In this document: piece by piece, positions 30,584-38,808 of the stretch
How the letters are laid out: each line of letters opens with the position of its first letter
Position numbering within the stretch: the stretch's first letter is position 1
Origin: Planctomycetota bacterium
GTDB lineage: Bacteria > Planctomycetota > UBA1135 > UBA2386
Assembly (NCBI GenBank): GCA_028281765.1
Contig: JANQJF010000083.1
Coordinates: 1 to 64,000, forward strand
Reading direction: 5' to 3'
DNA length: 64,000 nucleotides
Made by a program: the position numbers and the translations under genes
Notes under the pieces: model-generated
The model's input: only the letters and a program-made list of their open reading frames with translations
The model's database searches: none
What the model was told of the DNA's origin: nothing

Positions 30584-31533
30584 GACGCCACGACCTCCGG
30601 CGCTTCGGCTTGCTCGGTCACGTACTGGAAGTAGGTCTCGAGCGTGGGCAGCTCCAGCTTGAGCTCGCGGAGGTCGTTTCCGTGTTCGCGAAGGCGCCGT
30701 GCGATCTCGTCGCGCGGATCCTGGCCAGCCGACAACTCGAACCGCGCGGTGCACCAGCCTGCCGCGTCTGCCTCGCCAAGCGTCGGAGCCGCGATCTCGA
30801 GCCCGTCGCGAAGCCGCCGAAAGTCTCCAGGAGTCGCCCGAGCCGTCACAACGAGCGCGCGACCCGGCGCCTGCTCGAGCAGCTCGTCGATCGTGCCGTC
30901 CGCAAGCAGTGTCCCGTTCGTGATGATCATGATGCGGCTCGACACGTCCCCGACCTCGGCGAGGATGTGGGACGAGAACAACACGGTGTGCTCGTCCGCC
31001 AACTCCCGAATCAACGTCTTCATGCGGCGCCGCTGATTGGGGTCGAGCCCGGACGTCGGCTCGTCGAGGATCAGGATCGGCGGGCGGGCGACGAGCGCAT
31101 CCGCCAGTCCGACCCGCTGTCGGTAGCCGCGCGAGACGTGGCCGATGAGCTTCCGCCGGACCTCCGTGACGCCACACCGCTCCATCGCCGCGCCGACCGC
31201 CGCCTTGCGCTGACGACGCTGAACGCCCTTCAGGGCCGCCCGATACGTCAGGTATTCGACGACGCGCATGTCCGGGTAGATCGGCACGTTCTCGGGGAGG
31301 TAGCCGATCTGCGACCGCACGGCCACGGGATCGGCGAAGACGTCGTGGCCCGCCACCTCCGCGGTGCCGGACGTGGCGGGGTGGTAGCACGTCAGCACAC
31401 GAATCGTCGTCGTCTTCCCGGCCCCGTTGGGACCGAGGAAACCCACGACTTCACCGCGCTCCACTTCGAACGAGATGTGGTCTACAGCGGTCGTAGCGCC
31501 AAAACGCTTGACCAGGTCGGCGACGCGGATCAT
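30580..31533 (-). CDS. ABC transporter ATP-binding protein, GldA-like
   Basis: 317 residues. Walker A GPNGAGKTT, Q-loop IGYLPENVP, signature HVSRGYRQRVGLADAL (LSKGYRQR type of the GldA/NatA branch), Walker B ILILDEPTSGLDP, and switch His in FSSHILAEV. It heads the gldA-gldF-gldG-DUF4340 operon, whose four genes all overlap by one to ten bases. The 155 nt upstream (31534-31688) hold its promoter and the dnaK 3' end. Confidence 0.93.
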   Translation of the reverse strand: MIRVADLVKRFGATTAVDHISFEVERGEVVGFLGPNGAGKTTTIRVLTCYHPATSGTAEVAGHDVFADPVAVRSQIGYLPENVPIYPDMRVVEYLTYRAALKGVQRRQRKAAVGAAMERCGVTEVRRKLIGHVSRGYRQRVGLADALVARPPILILDEPTSGLDPNQRRRMKTLIRELADEHTVLFSSHILAEVGDVSSRIMIITNGTLLADGTIDELLEQAPGRALVVTARATPGDFRRLRDGLEIAAPTLGEADAAGWCTARFELSAGQDPRDEIARRLREHGNDLRELKLELPTLETYFQYVTEQAEAPEVVAS

Positions 31534-31652
31534 GGGTGTGGGTTAGCGCGGCAATCGGGCCCGGGTAACACTGGGTCAGGATTGCAGCACGTCGCCCGCC
31601 GTGAAGCGAGCGTGAAACCGCGCGGCCCACGTCGCGGACCGCGCGATCGTGA

Positions 31653-31671
31653 CGGCGGAACCAGTCCGCCG
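31653..31671 (-). terminator. Hairpin after dnaK
   Basis: A perfect 7-bp stem CGGCGGA/TCCGCCG around a 5-base loop starts 17 nt beyond the dnaK stop. No U-tract follows on the minus strand, so a rho-independent role is unproven. Confidence 0.35.
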
Positions 31672-31688
31672 CCGCGCACACCGAAGCC

Positions 31689-33614
31689 TTACTTCACCTC
31701 GAAGTCCGCGTCCTTGATGTCCTCGTCACCGCCGGACTTCGCACCCGCGCCCTGGCTCGCGCCGGCGCCGGCCGCCTCTTCGGGGGCGGGGCCGCCCTCG
31801 GGCGGCGCGCCTGCGGCGTGCAGCGCCTGACCGACGCGCTGGAACACCTGCTCGAACTCGCTCGTCGCCGCCTGGATCGCGCCCTTGTCGTCGCCTTCGG
31901 CGGCCGACTTCAGCGTCGCGATCTTCGACTCGAGCTCGCCCTTGTCGCCGGCGTCGATCTTGTCGCCGTTCTCGGACAGCATCTTCTCGGCGGCGTGCGC
32001 CATCGAATCCGCCTGGTTCTTCATGTCGACGACCTCGCGCCGCGCCTTGTCCTCGGCGGCGTGGGTCTCCGCGTCGCTGCGCATGCGCTCGACTTCGTCG
32101 TCGCTCAGGCCCGACGAGGTCTGGATCGTGACGTTCTGCTCCTTGCCGGTCGCCTTGTCCTTGGCGGACACGTTGAGGATGCCGTTGGCGTCGATGTCGA
32201 ACGTGACCTCGATCTGCGGCATGCCGCGGGGCGCCGGCGGGATGCCGTCGAGCTGGAACTTGCCGAGCGTCCGGTTGTCGTTCGCGAACTCGCGCTCGCC
32301 CTGCATGACGTGGATGTCGACCGCCGGCTGGCTGTCGGCCGCCGTCGAGAACACCTGCGACTTGCTGGTCGGGATCGTCGTGTTGCGCTCGATGAGCTTC
32401 GTCATCACGCCGCCGAGCGTCTCGATGCCGAGCGACAGAGGCGTGACGTCGAGCAGGAGAACGTCGCTGACGTCGCCGGCGAGAACACCACCCTGAATCG
32501 CGGCGCCGAGGCTGACGACCTCGTCCGGGTTGACCGAGCGGTTCGGCTCCTTCTCGAAGATCTCCTTCACGAGCGCCTGGACGGCCGGGATGCGCGTCGA
32601 GCCGCCGACGAGGATCACCTCGTCGATCTGCGATGCGCTGAGGCCCGCGTCCTTGAGCGCCGACACGCACGGTGTGCGGCAGCGGTCGACGAGCGGGTCG
32701 ATGAGCTGCTCGAACTTCGCCCGCGTCAGGTTCTCCTGCAGGTGCTTCGGGCCGCTCTGGTCCATCGTGATGAACGGCAGCGAGATGCTCGTCTGCTGCG
32801 CCGACGACAGTTCGATCTTGGCCTTCTCGGCGGCTTCCTTGAGACGCTGCTGCGCCATCTGGTCCTGCCGCAGGTCGATGCCGCTCTGCTGCTTGAAGGT
32901 ATCGCACAGCCAGTTGATGACCGCCTCGTCGATGTCGTCGCCGCCGAGCGCAGTGTCACCGTTGGTCGCCTTCACCTCGAACACGCCGTCACCGACGTCG
33001 AGGATCGACACGTCGAACGTGCCGCCACCGAGGTCGAACACCGTGATGCACTGACTCTTGTCCGACGCCTTCTTGTCGAGGCCGTAGGCCAGCGCGGCCG
33101 CGGTCGGCTCGTTGATGATGCGCTCGACCTTGAGACCGGCGATCGTGCCCGCGTCCTTCGTGGCCTGGCGCTGCGAGTCGTTGAAGTAGGCCGGCACCGT
33201 GATGACGGCGCGCTCGACCTTCTCGCCGAGGTAGGCCTCGGCGGCTTCCTTCAGGTTCTGCAGAACCATCGCGGACAGTTCGGGCGGGGTGTATTCCTTG
33301 CCGTTGATCGAGACCTTGACGAGCTCGTCCTCGCCCCCGGTGATCTCGAACGGAACCATGCGCTCGCTGTCGTGGACCTCGCTGTGGCGACGGCCCATGA
33401 AGCGCTTGATCGAATAGACAGTGTTCTGCGGGTTGGTGATCGCCTGGCGCTTCGCCGGCGCACCGACGAGCCGTTCGCCGCTCGGCGTGAAGCCGACGAC
33501 GGACGGCGTGGTCCGCGCGCCTTCGAGGTTCGCGATGACGACGGGCTCGCCGCCCTCCATGACGGACACCACCGAGTTGGTGGTTCCGAGATCGATTCCG
33601 ATGATCTTCGACAT
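31689..33614 (-). CDS. dnaK: Molecular chaperone DnaK (Hsp70)
   Basis: 641 residues. ATPase domain with IGIDLGTTNSVV, phosphate-2 segment FDLGGGTFDVSILDVGDG and the ILVGGSTRIPAVQ equivalent. The linker VLLLDVTPLSLGIETLGG and substrate-binding domain follow, then a helical lid and an Ala/Gly-rich tail ending in acidic DADFEVK, close to the usual EEVD-like end. Start ATG at 33614 with AGGAAGG upstream; the frame is open further upstream but without similarity. grpE and dnaJ are not next to it, so it stands alone here. Confidence 0.97.
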   Translation of the reverse strand: MSKIIGIDLGTTNSVVSVMEGGEPVVIANLEGARTTPSVVGFTPSGERLVGAPAKRQAITNPQNTVYSIKRFMGRRHSEVHDSERMVPFEITGGEDELVKVSINGKEYTPPELSAMVLQNLKEAAEAYLGEKVERAVITVPAYFNDSQRQATKDAGTIAGLKVERIINEPTAAALAYGLDKKASDKSQCITVFDLGGGTFDVSILDVGDGVFEVKATNGDTALGGDDIDEAVINWLCDTFKQQSGIDLRQDQMAQQRLKEAAEKAKIELSSAQQTSISLPFITMDQSGPKHLQENLTRAKFEQLIDPLVDRCRTPCVSALKDAGLSASQIDEVILVGGSTRIPAVQALVKEIFEKEPNRSVNPDEVVSLGAAIQGGVLAGDVSDVLLLDVTPLSLGIETLGGVMTKLIERNTTIPTSKSQVFSTAADSQPAVDIHVMQGEREFANDNRTLGKFQLDGIPPAPRGMPQIEVTFDIDANGILNVSAKDKATGKEQNVTIQTSSGLSDDEVERMRSDAETHAAEDKARREVVDMKNQADSMAHAAEKMLSENGDKIDAGDKGELESKIATLKSAAEGDDKGAIQAATSEFEQVFQRVGQALHAAGAPPEGGPAPEEAAGAGASQGAGAKSGGDEDIKDADFEVK

Positions 33615-33770
33615 TTGGTGACCTTCCTGCGGACCCGCTCTGCCCAGAGGCCGGGCCCGCTGAGGCCGCGAGAGATCAAATGCCGTGCCCAACTGGCGGA
33701 AGAAACCACAACGAGTGCATTCACGGCCACTTACGGCGAAGTAGACGAAACGGATTCCGGCCGATCCGAG

Positions 33771-33820
33771 CCATTCTGACAGTTCCGGCGTCCCGCAACA
33801 CCGCCAACCTGTCAGTTTGG
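33771..33820 (-). promoter_or_regulatory. Inverted repeat in the dnaK upstream region
   Basis: The arms CCATTCTGACAGTT and, inverted, CCAAACTGACAGGT share the 7-base core CTGACAG (33776-33782 and 33809-33815) with 26 bases between cores. It lies about 160 nt upstream of the dnaK start in a 289-nt gap that contains no gene. It does not match the CIRCE operator. It could be an operator for dnaK; this is inference from position only. Confidence 0.3.
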
Positions 33821-33903
33821 CTGGGACGAGCCCCGGGCTTGGGCACCGCGGGCCGCGCACGCGACCCGCGCGTCGCAGCCCCGACGATCGAGCGTCTGGC
33901 GTC

Positions 33904-34272
33904 CTAGCCCAGGATCTCGCGCGCCCGCTCGAGCACGCGCGTCGGGCTGAACGGCTTCGTCATGTAGTCGTCCGCACCGACCTCGTCGCCGGTCTTCTTG
34001 TCGGCGTCCTGCCCCTTGGCGGTCAGCAGGATGATCTTGGTCGCGGCCGTCTCGGGGTCGCCTTTGACGCGCTGCGTGACCTCGAAGCCGTTGATCTTCG
34101 GCATCATCACGTCGAGGAACACGAGGTCCGGGCGGTTCTCACGAATCGACGCGAGCGCCTCTTCGCCGTTGCGCGCCTCGAACACCTCGTAGTCGTCCTT
34201 GCGCAGGACGAAGGACAACGAACGACAGATGAAGGGCTCGTCATCGACCACCAACACCTTGAACTTCGTCAT
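33904..34272 (-). CDS. Single-domain response regulator (CheY-like receiver)
   Basis: 122 residues, a lone receiver: acidic pair in LVVDDEP, phosphorylatable Asp in LVFLDVMMP, Thr in LLTAKGQ and Lys in YMTKPF. There is no output domain. The ATG overlaps the TGA of the upstream PP2C phosphatase gene (ATGA), which ties it to the partner-switching module. No cognate histidine kinase of the usual type is adjacent. Confidence 0.92.
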   Translation of the reverse strand: MTKFKVLVVDDEPFICRSLSFVLRKDDYEVFEARNGEEALASIRENRPDLVFLDVMMPKINGFEVTQRVKGDPETAATKIILLTAKGQDADKKTGDEVGADDYMTKPFSPTRVLERAREILG

Positions 34273-35879
34273 CGCTCTTCTGCCTTTCCGCGGTGCTTGA
34301 CGACCACCGCAGTGATGTCGTCGCTACCAGCAGCTTCATCGGCGAAGTCTTCCACGGCTCCGTAGATCGAATCGAGAATCTCCTGCGCCGTGCCGCTCGC
34401 GCAGCCCGCGAGGATGTCGGCGAGGCGCTCTTCTTCGAACATCTCGCCGTTCTCATCGACGGCTTCGGTGACACCGTCGGTGTACAACACGAGGACATCG
34501 CCCGGCGCCAACTCGACCTGGGTCCGTTCGTACGAGACGCCCGGCAGGAAGCCGAGGATCGTGTCCTCGCTCGGAATGCGCTCCACCTCGCCTGTCGCGT
34601 TTCGGAACACCATGGTGTCGTTGTGGCCCGCGTTGACGAGATCCACGGCACCGCTCGACTCGTCGAGCACGACACCGGCGGCCGTGATGAACCGCTCGGT
34701 GCGATTGAGATCGGTGAAGATCGCCGCAGCGAGATCGTCGAAGATCTGCTGGGCGTCGCTGTGCTTCGATGCGAGCAGACGCAGCGCGGATCGCGCACTG
34801 ACCATGACCATGCCGCTCGCGAGGTTGTGCCCCGAGACGTCCGCGACGACGCACATCGTGCGGCCATCCGGCATCGGCAGGAAGTCGAAGTAGTCACCGC
34901 CGACCGCGCCGGAGGTCTCGCAGCGACCCGCGAGATCGTAGCCGGACACGACCGCGGGGCGATCCGGCAGGATCTGCTGCTGGATCGCGGTCGCCATCTT
35001 GAGCTCCTTGCCGAGCTCCGCCGTCTTGCGGGCGCCGAGAACCGCGGCAAGCATCGACGCCAGTCCCGACGCCATCTTGGACTCACCGGAACCGAACGCC
35101 GTGACGTTGCTGTAGCTCGTCGCGCGCTTGTCGAACAGCAGCATGACGCCGAGGAGGCGCGCGTGCTGATCCTGTCCGTGCGTCACCGAGACCGCGAGCA
35201 CTTCGCGCGCGGCCAGGGACTCGGGACTGCCATCGGGCAGATCCTGGCCGACGACCGAGTCGAGAAGCACCGCGCCGCCGGCGTCGGCCGCGCGTCCGAC
35301 CACGCCTTCGCGCTCGACGACCGCCTCGCCGACGTAGGGCGCGACCTTGCCGCGCCGATTCGCCTCGTCGAACACGACCTGCACGACGAACTCGAACGCA
35401 TCGCGCGACGGCTCGTAGCGGAAGTAGAGCGCCCGTTCGGCGGACGCACCGACGACGATCGACTGGAGGCCGAGCTGCACGACGCCTTCATCGGTCTCGC
35501 CGGTCGACAGCTCGGTCATCACGTCGCCGACCATCGTGACCTCTTCGAGCAGCGCGAGAGAGCTCGCGGACATGCTCTCCAGGTCCGTTTCGAGTTGGCG
35601 ACGATCCAGCTCGGAGGCGAGCAGGAACTCGAAGAACTCGGCCCATTCGCCGCCCTGGCTCGCCGGGTAGGTCACGACGAGCTTGGTGCCGTGGAGACTC
35701 TCCCTCGAGGCATGCTGGCGACCACTCGCCTCGAGCGTGGTCGCGATCGAACCGAAGTCTTCGAGCTCGTCGTCGAAGCCGAACCGTTCGAGCACTCGGC
35801 CATCCGACCCGAAGGTCCACAGCCCGAGCGTCGAGCGGATGCTCGCCGGCAACGGGTGAATGAGGTTGGTCGCGGACAC
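34269..35879 (-). CDS. PP2C/SpoIIE-family phosphatase with GAF-like domain
   Basis: 536 residues. The middle (about 110-270) looks like a GAF-type sensor domain. The C-terminal 230 residues are an RsbU/SpoIIE serine phosphatase: GGDYFDFLP metal-binding segment, VVADVSGHNLASG, NAGHND, LYTDGVTEA and SDDITAVVV. Such enzymes dephosphorylate anti-anti-sigma factors. It lies between a HATPase anti-sigma-like gene (9 nt upstream) and a receiver gene (4-base overlap). No STAS-domain antagonist is encoded next to it. Confidence 0.9.
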   Translation of the reverse strand: MSATNLIHPLPASIRSTLGLWTFGSDGRVLERFGFDDELEDFGSIATTLEASGRQHASRESLHGTKLVVTYPASQGGEWAEFFEFLLASELDRRQLETDLESMSASSLALLEEVTMVGDVMTELSTGETDEGVVQLGLQSIVVGASAERALYFRYEPSRDAFEFVVQVVFDEANRRGKVAPYVGEAVVEREGVVGRAADAGGAVLLDSVVGQDLPDGSPESLAAREVLAVSVTHGQDQHARLLGVMLLFDKRATSYSNVTAFGSGESKMASGLASMLAAVLGARKTAELGKELKMATAIQQQILPDRPAVVSGYDLAGRCETSGAVGGDYFDFLPMPDGRTMCVVADVSGHNLASGMVMVSARSALRLLASKHSDAQQIFDDLAAAIFTDLNRTERFITAAGVVLDESSGAVDLVNAGHNDTMVFRNATGEVERIPSEDTILGFLPGVSYERTQVELAPGDVLVLYTDGVTEAVDENGEMFEEERLADILAGCASGTAQEILDSIYGAVEDFADEAAGSDDITAVVVKHRGKAEER

Positions 35880-35888
35880 GCGGAAGTC

Positions 35889-36338
35889 TCAGCCGTTGAC
35901 GAGCGCCTCGGAGGTGACGAGCTTGGTCAGCTGAACGCAGTTCCAGCCGTCACGGCGCTCGTAGTCCACATCGTCCATGACCGTCATCGCGATCATGATC
36001 CCGTAGCCACCGCACTGGTGCGGCATCTCGTCGGCTTCGGACACATCCGTCAGGTCGTATCCACGCGGGTCGAAGGCCGGCCCACAATCCCGGAGTTCGA
36101 CGCTGAACCGCGTCTCGTCGGCCTCGAAGGTGAGCCCGATCGGCTGCGCGTCGTCGCCGTCGTAGGCGTGACGCATGACGTTCGTGACCATCTCCTGCAG
36201 GGAGACCAGGATGTTGTACCGCGTCCCCTCCGGATCCTCGGAGAAGGGCACGGATTCGAGCAGCGCCTCGCCTGTCTGCCAGACGATTCGCAGTTGATCG
36301 AGGGATCCCGTGAGAGTGAGGTCTACTTTCGCAGTCAT
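35889..36338 (-). CDS. RsbW-like HATPase (anti-sigma/Ser kinase)
   Basis: 149 residues of GHKL ATPase fold: N-box SLQEMVTNVMRHA, D-box LRDCGPAFDP, and glycine box GGYGIMIA. Small stand-alone proteins of this type act as serine kinases that switch anti-sigma partners. ATG at 36338; the frame continues upstream but without similarity. First gene of the module HATPase-PP2C-receiver. About 200 nt separate it from the divergent amidase gene and should carry both promoters. Confidence 0.88.
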   Translation of the reverse strand: MTAKVDLTLTGSLDQLRIVWQTGEALLESVPFSEDPEGTRYNILVSLQEMVTNVMRHAYDGDDAQPIGLTFEADETRFSVELRDCGPAFDPRGYDLTDVSEADEMPHQCGGYGIMIAMTVMDDVDYERRDGWNCVQLTKLVTSEALVNG

Positions 36339-36538
36339 CGAGCGTCCGTTCTGAATCGAGCTCTCTTGCGGTATCGACCGCCAAAGGGGCCCGACTTGAC
36401 CGGCGAGTCCCTCGTCGAGACTCGAACGCGAACATCTCGCTTGGTGGGCCCCGCCGCTTCTCGTAGGATCTCCTCGTTGGGGTCGGAGCGCTGGGCGGCG
36501 TTCGATCCTCGACTCACGGCGAGACCCAGGGAGGGACC

Positions 36539-37549
36539 TTGATCGCACGCCTGTCGAAAATCACCGCAAGTGGAGTCGTCGCGCTCCTGTCGGCCTGCCA
36601 GGGAGCGGGCGGTTACGAGCCCCCGCCACCGGCCGCGCTCGCCCCTCCACTGACCTTCGACGCGATCACGGCGCCGGTGGATCGCACGGCGCACCGGGAA
36701 CTCGCGCGGCTCCAAGCGAACCATAGCTCGCCGGCCGCGCGCCTGCGCGCCGCCCACATCATGCTGCAGACGCGCCAGACCGACCGCGCGCTGACCAAGC
36801 TCAACGGGATGCTGTTCGGGGACATCGACCATGGCCCGGCCGTGGAGTCTTTCGCGCGGTATCTCCGCGCCGAGGCGTTCGAGGCCCGGGGCGAGGTCGA
36901 GCGCGCCCGCCACGAGCGCGAGCTGGCGCTCCACCGCGTCGTCGATCCGCGCCTGCGCCGCGTCCTGGCCGAGGCCATGAATCCACCGGAGCCGGAACCG
37001 ATCACGTCGGCCCGCCCGAAGCTCGCCAAGATCGAGCCCCGCAGCGCCTGGAGCGCTCGCCCGGCGGCCCGCATGACGCCGATGGGAACGGTCTCCCGGA
37101 TCACGATTCACCACACCGCGATGGCGGCGCGCAATCCGAGCCGCACGGTCTCGGTGTCGACCCTCCGGGCGATTCAACGCAACCATCAGCAGAGTCGCGG
37201 CTGGAGCGACATCGGCTACCACTACCTGATCGACACGGCTGGTCGGGTGTGGCAGGGCCGCGACGCACGCTGGCAGGGGGCGCATGCCGGGAACCCGGCC
37301 AAGAACCGCGGGAACCTCGGCGTCTGCCTGCTCGGCAACTTCGTCCGGGGTCGCCAGGGACAATCCCCGACCGCGCCGCAGGTGGCCGCACTCGAAGCCC
37401 TGATCGAATCGCTACTCGCCCAGCACCGGCTCGGCCTCGACGCCCTCAAGACCCATCGCGAGCTCAAGGTGACGAGCTGCCCGGGTCCGCGCCTCCAGGC
37501 CGTCGTCGACCGCCTGCGGGGCTTCCCGGCGGCCGCAGCGAGCCGCTGA
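36539..37549 (+). CDS. N-acetylmuramoyl-L-alanine amidase lipoprotein (Amidase_2)
   Basis: 336 residues. TTG start preceded by AGGGAGGGACC. The lipobox LLSAC puts the lipid Cys at residue 20. After a helical region (50-150) the C-terminal 165 residues are an Amidase_2/PGRP-type zinc amidase: zinc His in RITIHHTA, DIGYHYLID, and the KTHRELKVTSCPGP segment supplying the second zinc His and Cys. It would cleave the MurNAc-L-Ala bond of peptidoglycan from the envelope side. Confidence 0.9.
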   Translation: MIARLSKITASGVVALLSACQGAGGYEPPPPAALAPPLTFDAITAPVDRTAHRELARLQANHSSPAARLRAAHIMLQTRQTDRALTKLNGMLFGDIDHGPAVESFARYLRAEAFEARGEVERARHERELALHRVVDPRLRRVLAEAMNPPEPEPITSARPKLAKIEPRSAWSARPAARMTPMGTVSRITIHHTAMAARNPSRTVSVSTLRAIQRNHQQSRGWSDIGYHYLIDTAGRVWQGRDARWQGAHAGNPAKNRGNLGVCLLGNFVRGRQGQSPTAPQVAALEALIESLLAQHRLGLDALKTHRELKVTSCPGPRLQAVVDRLRGFPAAAASR

Positions 37550-37649
37550 CTCGGGAGTTCGGGCCTGCGCGGGTGGTTGCGGAGGATCCGCGGCTTACTA
37601 TCGGAACGTGCACTCCATCCCGTTCCGACCCGGCCTCGGCCCCTCCGCG

Positions 37650-38786
37650 ATGCACAGCACGACCTTCCTCTGGACTCTCCTTCTGCTGATCCTCGCGGGC
37701 TGCACCCGTGAGCAGACCCGGGCCACCGCGGTGGCGTTCGGCCCCCTCGAGCACGATTTCGGCACCCTCCGGCACGGCGAACGGGCAACCCACGTCTTCG
37801 TCGTGCCGACCCCGGACGACGGCTTCGACTACATCCCCGTCGGATTCCAGCGCAAGTGCACCTGCGCGAGCCACGAGTTCCTGATTCACGGCAAGGACGG
37901 GGAGATCCGTTACCCGACGGGCCAGCCGTTCGGCCAGTACGCCGTGCGCGACGGCGAGCGACTCGAGCTGGTGCTCCACCTCGACACCTCGGTCCGCGAG
38001 TCCGCGTCGGCGAGTTCGATCTCAATCCCCGGCCAGATCGTCCTGCAGGCCGACAATTCGATGCCGCCGCGACGCGAACTGATCCCGATCTCGTTCCGAT
38101 TCGGGATCGCCGCGCGGATCCAGATCACGCCGGCCGCCACGATCGACTTCGGCCGGATGCCCCACGGCCTCGCGTTCGCACGCACCTACTCGCTGCGCGG
38201 CGTCGACGGCCCCGTTCGCTACGGTGCGATCCGCTGTGTCGAAACCGATCCGTCGAACTCGAACCTCGAACGTGACGTGCAGGACGTCATGACCGACCTC
38301 GTGATGGACGGCGACGAAGCCAAGCTGAAGATCGAGTTCAAGCCGAGCGAAGAACGACCCGCCGGCCCCTGTGCGATGCGAGTCGAGATGGAGACGGACC
38401 TGCCGGGCGGCTATCGGCTCGTCCTGCCGGTCTCGGCGTTCGTCGTCGAGTCGATCGAAGTCCGCCCGGCCAAAATGTTGTTCGGACAAATCGATCTCAG
38501 CGCCCCGTTCACGAAGCACGTCCAGATCACCGACCACGACCGCGGCCGACCCGCGGAGTTCTACGTGAAGCGGATCGTTGACCAGTCCGGCGCGGACGCG
38601 AGCCAGCATTTCGCGGCACGTTTCGAACCGATCGAGAACGAGCCGCGGAGCCAAATGCTCCTGCTCGACTACCGTGGCACCCTGACCGACGTGCGCTACT
38701 TCCGCGGTAGCATCGACGTCGCGAAGGAACCCTCGGGTGACACCGTGCGTACGATCGAGTTCTCGGGCTTCCGTCGCCGCCGATAA
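37650..38786 (+). CDS. DUF1573 lipoprotein
   Basis: 378 residues, lipobox ILAGC with Cys at residue 17. The mature N-terminus (FGPLEHDFGTLRHGERATHVFVV) is the DUF1573 signature, an Ig-like fold common in secreted proteins of Bacteroidetes and Planctomycetes. Two or more similar beta domains follow. An in-frame GTG 14 codons earlier exists, but the lipoprotein signal begins at the ATG at 37650. The multiheme gene starts 22 nt downstream, so the two probably share a transcript. Confidence 0.82.
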   Translation: MHSTTFLWTLLLLILAGCTREQTRATAVAFGPLEHDFGTLRHGERATHVFVVPTPDDGFDYIPVGFQRKCTCASHEFLIHGKDGEIRYPTGQPFGQYAVRDGERLELVLHLDTSVRESASASSISIPGQIVLQADNSMPPRRELIPISFRFGIAARIQITPAATIDFGRMPHGLAFARTYSLRGVDGPVRYGAIRCVETDPSNSNLERDVQDVMTDLVMDGDEAKLKIEFKPSEERPAGPCAMRVEMETDLPGGYRLVLPVSAFVVESIEVRPAKMLFGQIDLSAPFTKHVQITDHDRGRPAEFYVKRIVDQSGADASQHFAARFEPIENEPRSQMLLLDYRGTLTDVRYFRGSIDVAKEPSGDTVRTIEFSGFRRRR

Positions 38787-38808
38787 CCACTCGCCATCCC
38801 ACGACTTC

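Noticed and set aside
31560..31650. Second GC-rich hairpin beyond dnaK as a terminator
   Set aside because: The stem has only five firm pairs and no U-tract; the nearer hairpin is the better candidate.
33615..33903. Possible CIRCE operator upstream of dnaK
   Set aside because: A single GAGTGC half-site occurs, but the paired TTAGCACTC half at 9-nt spacing is missing.
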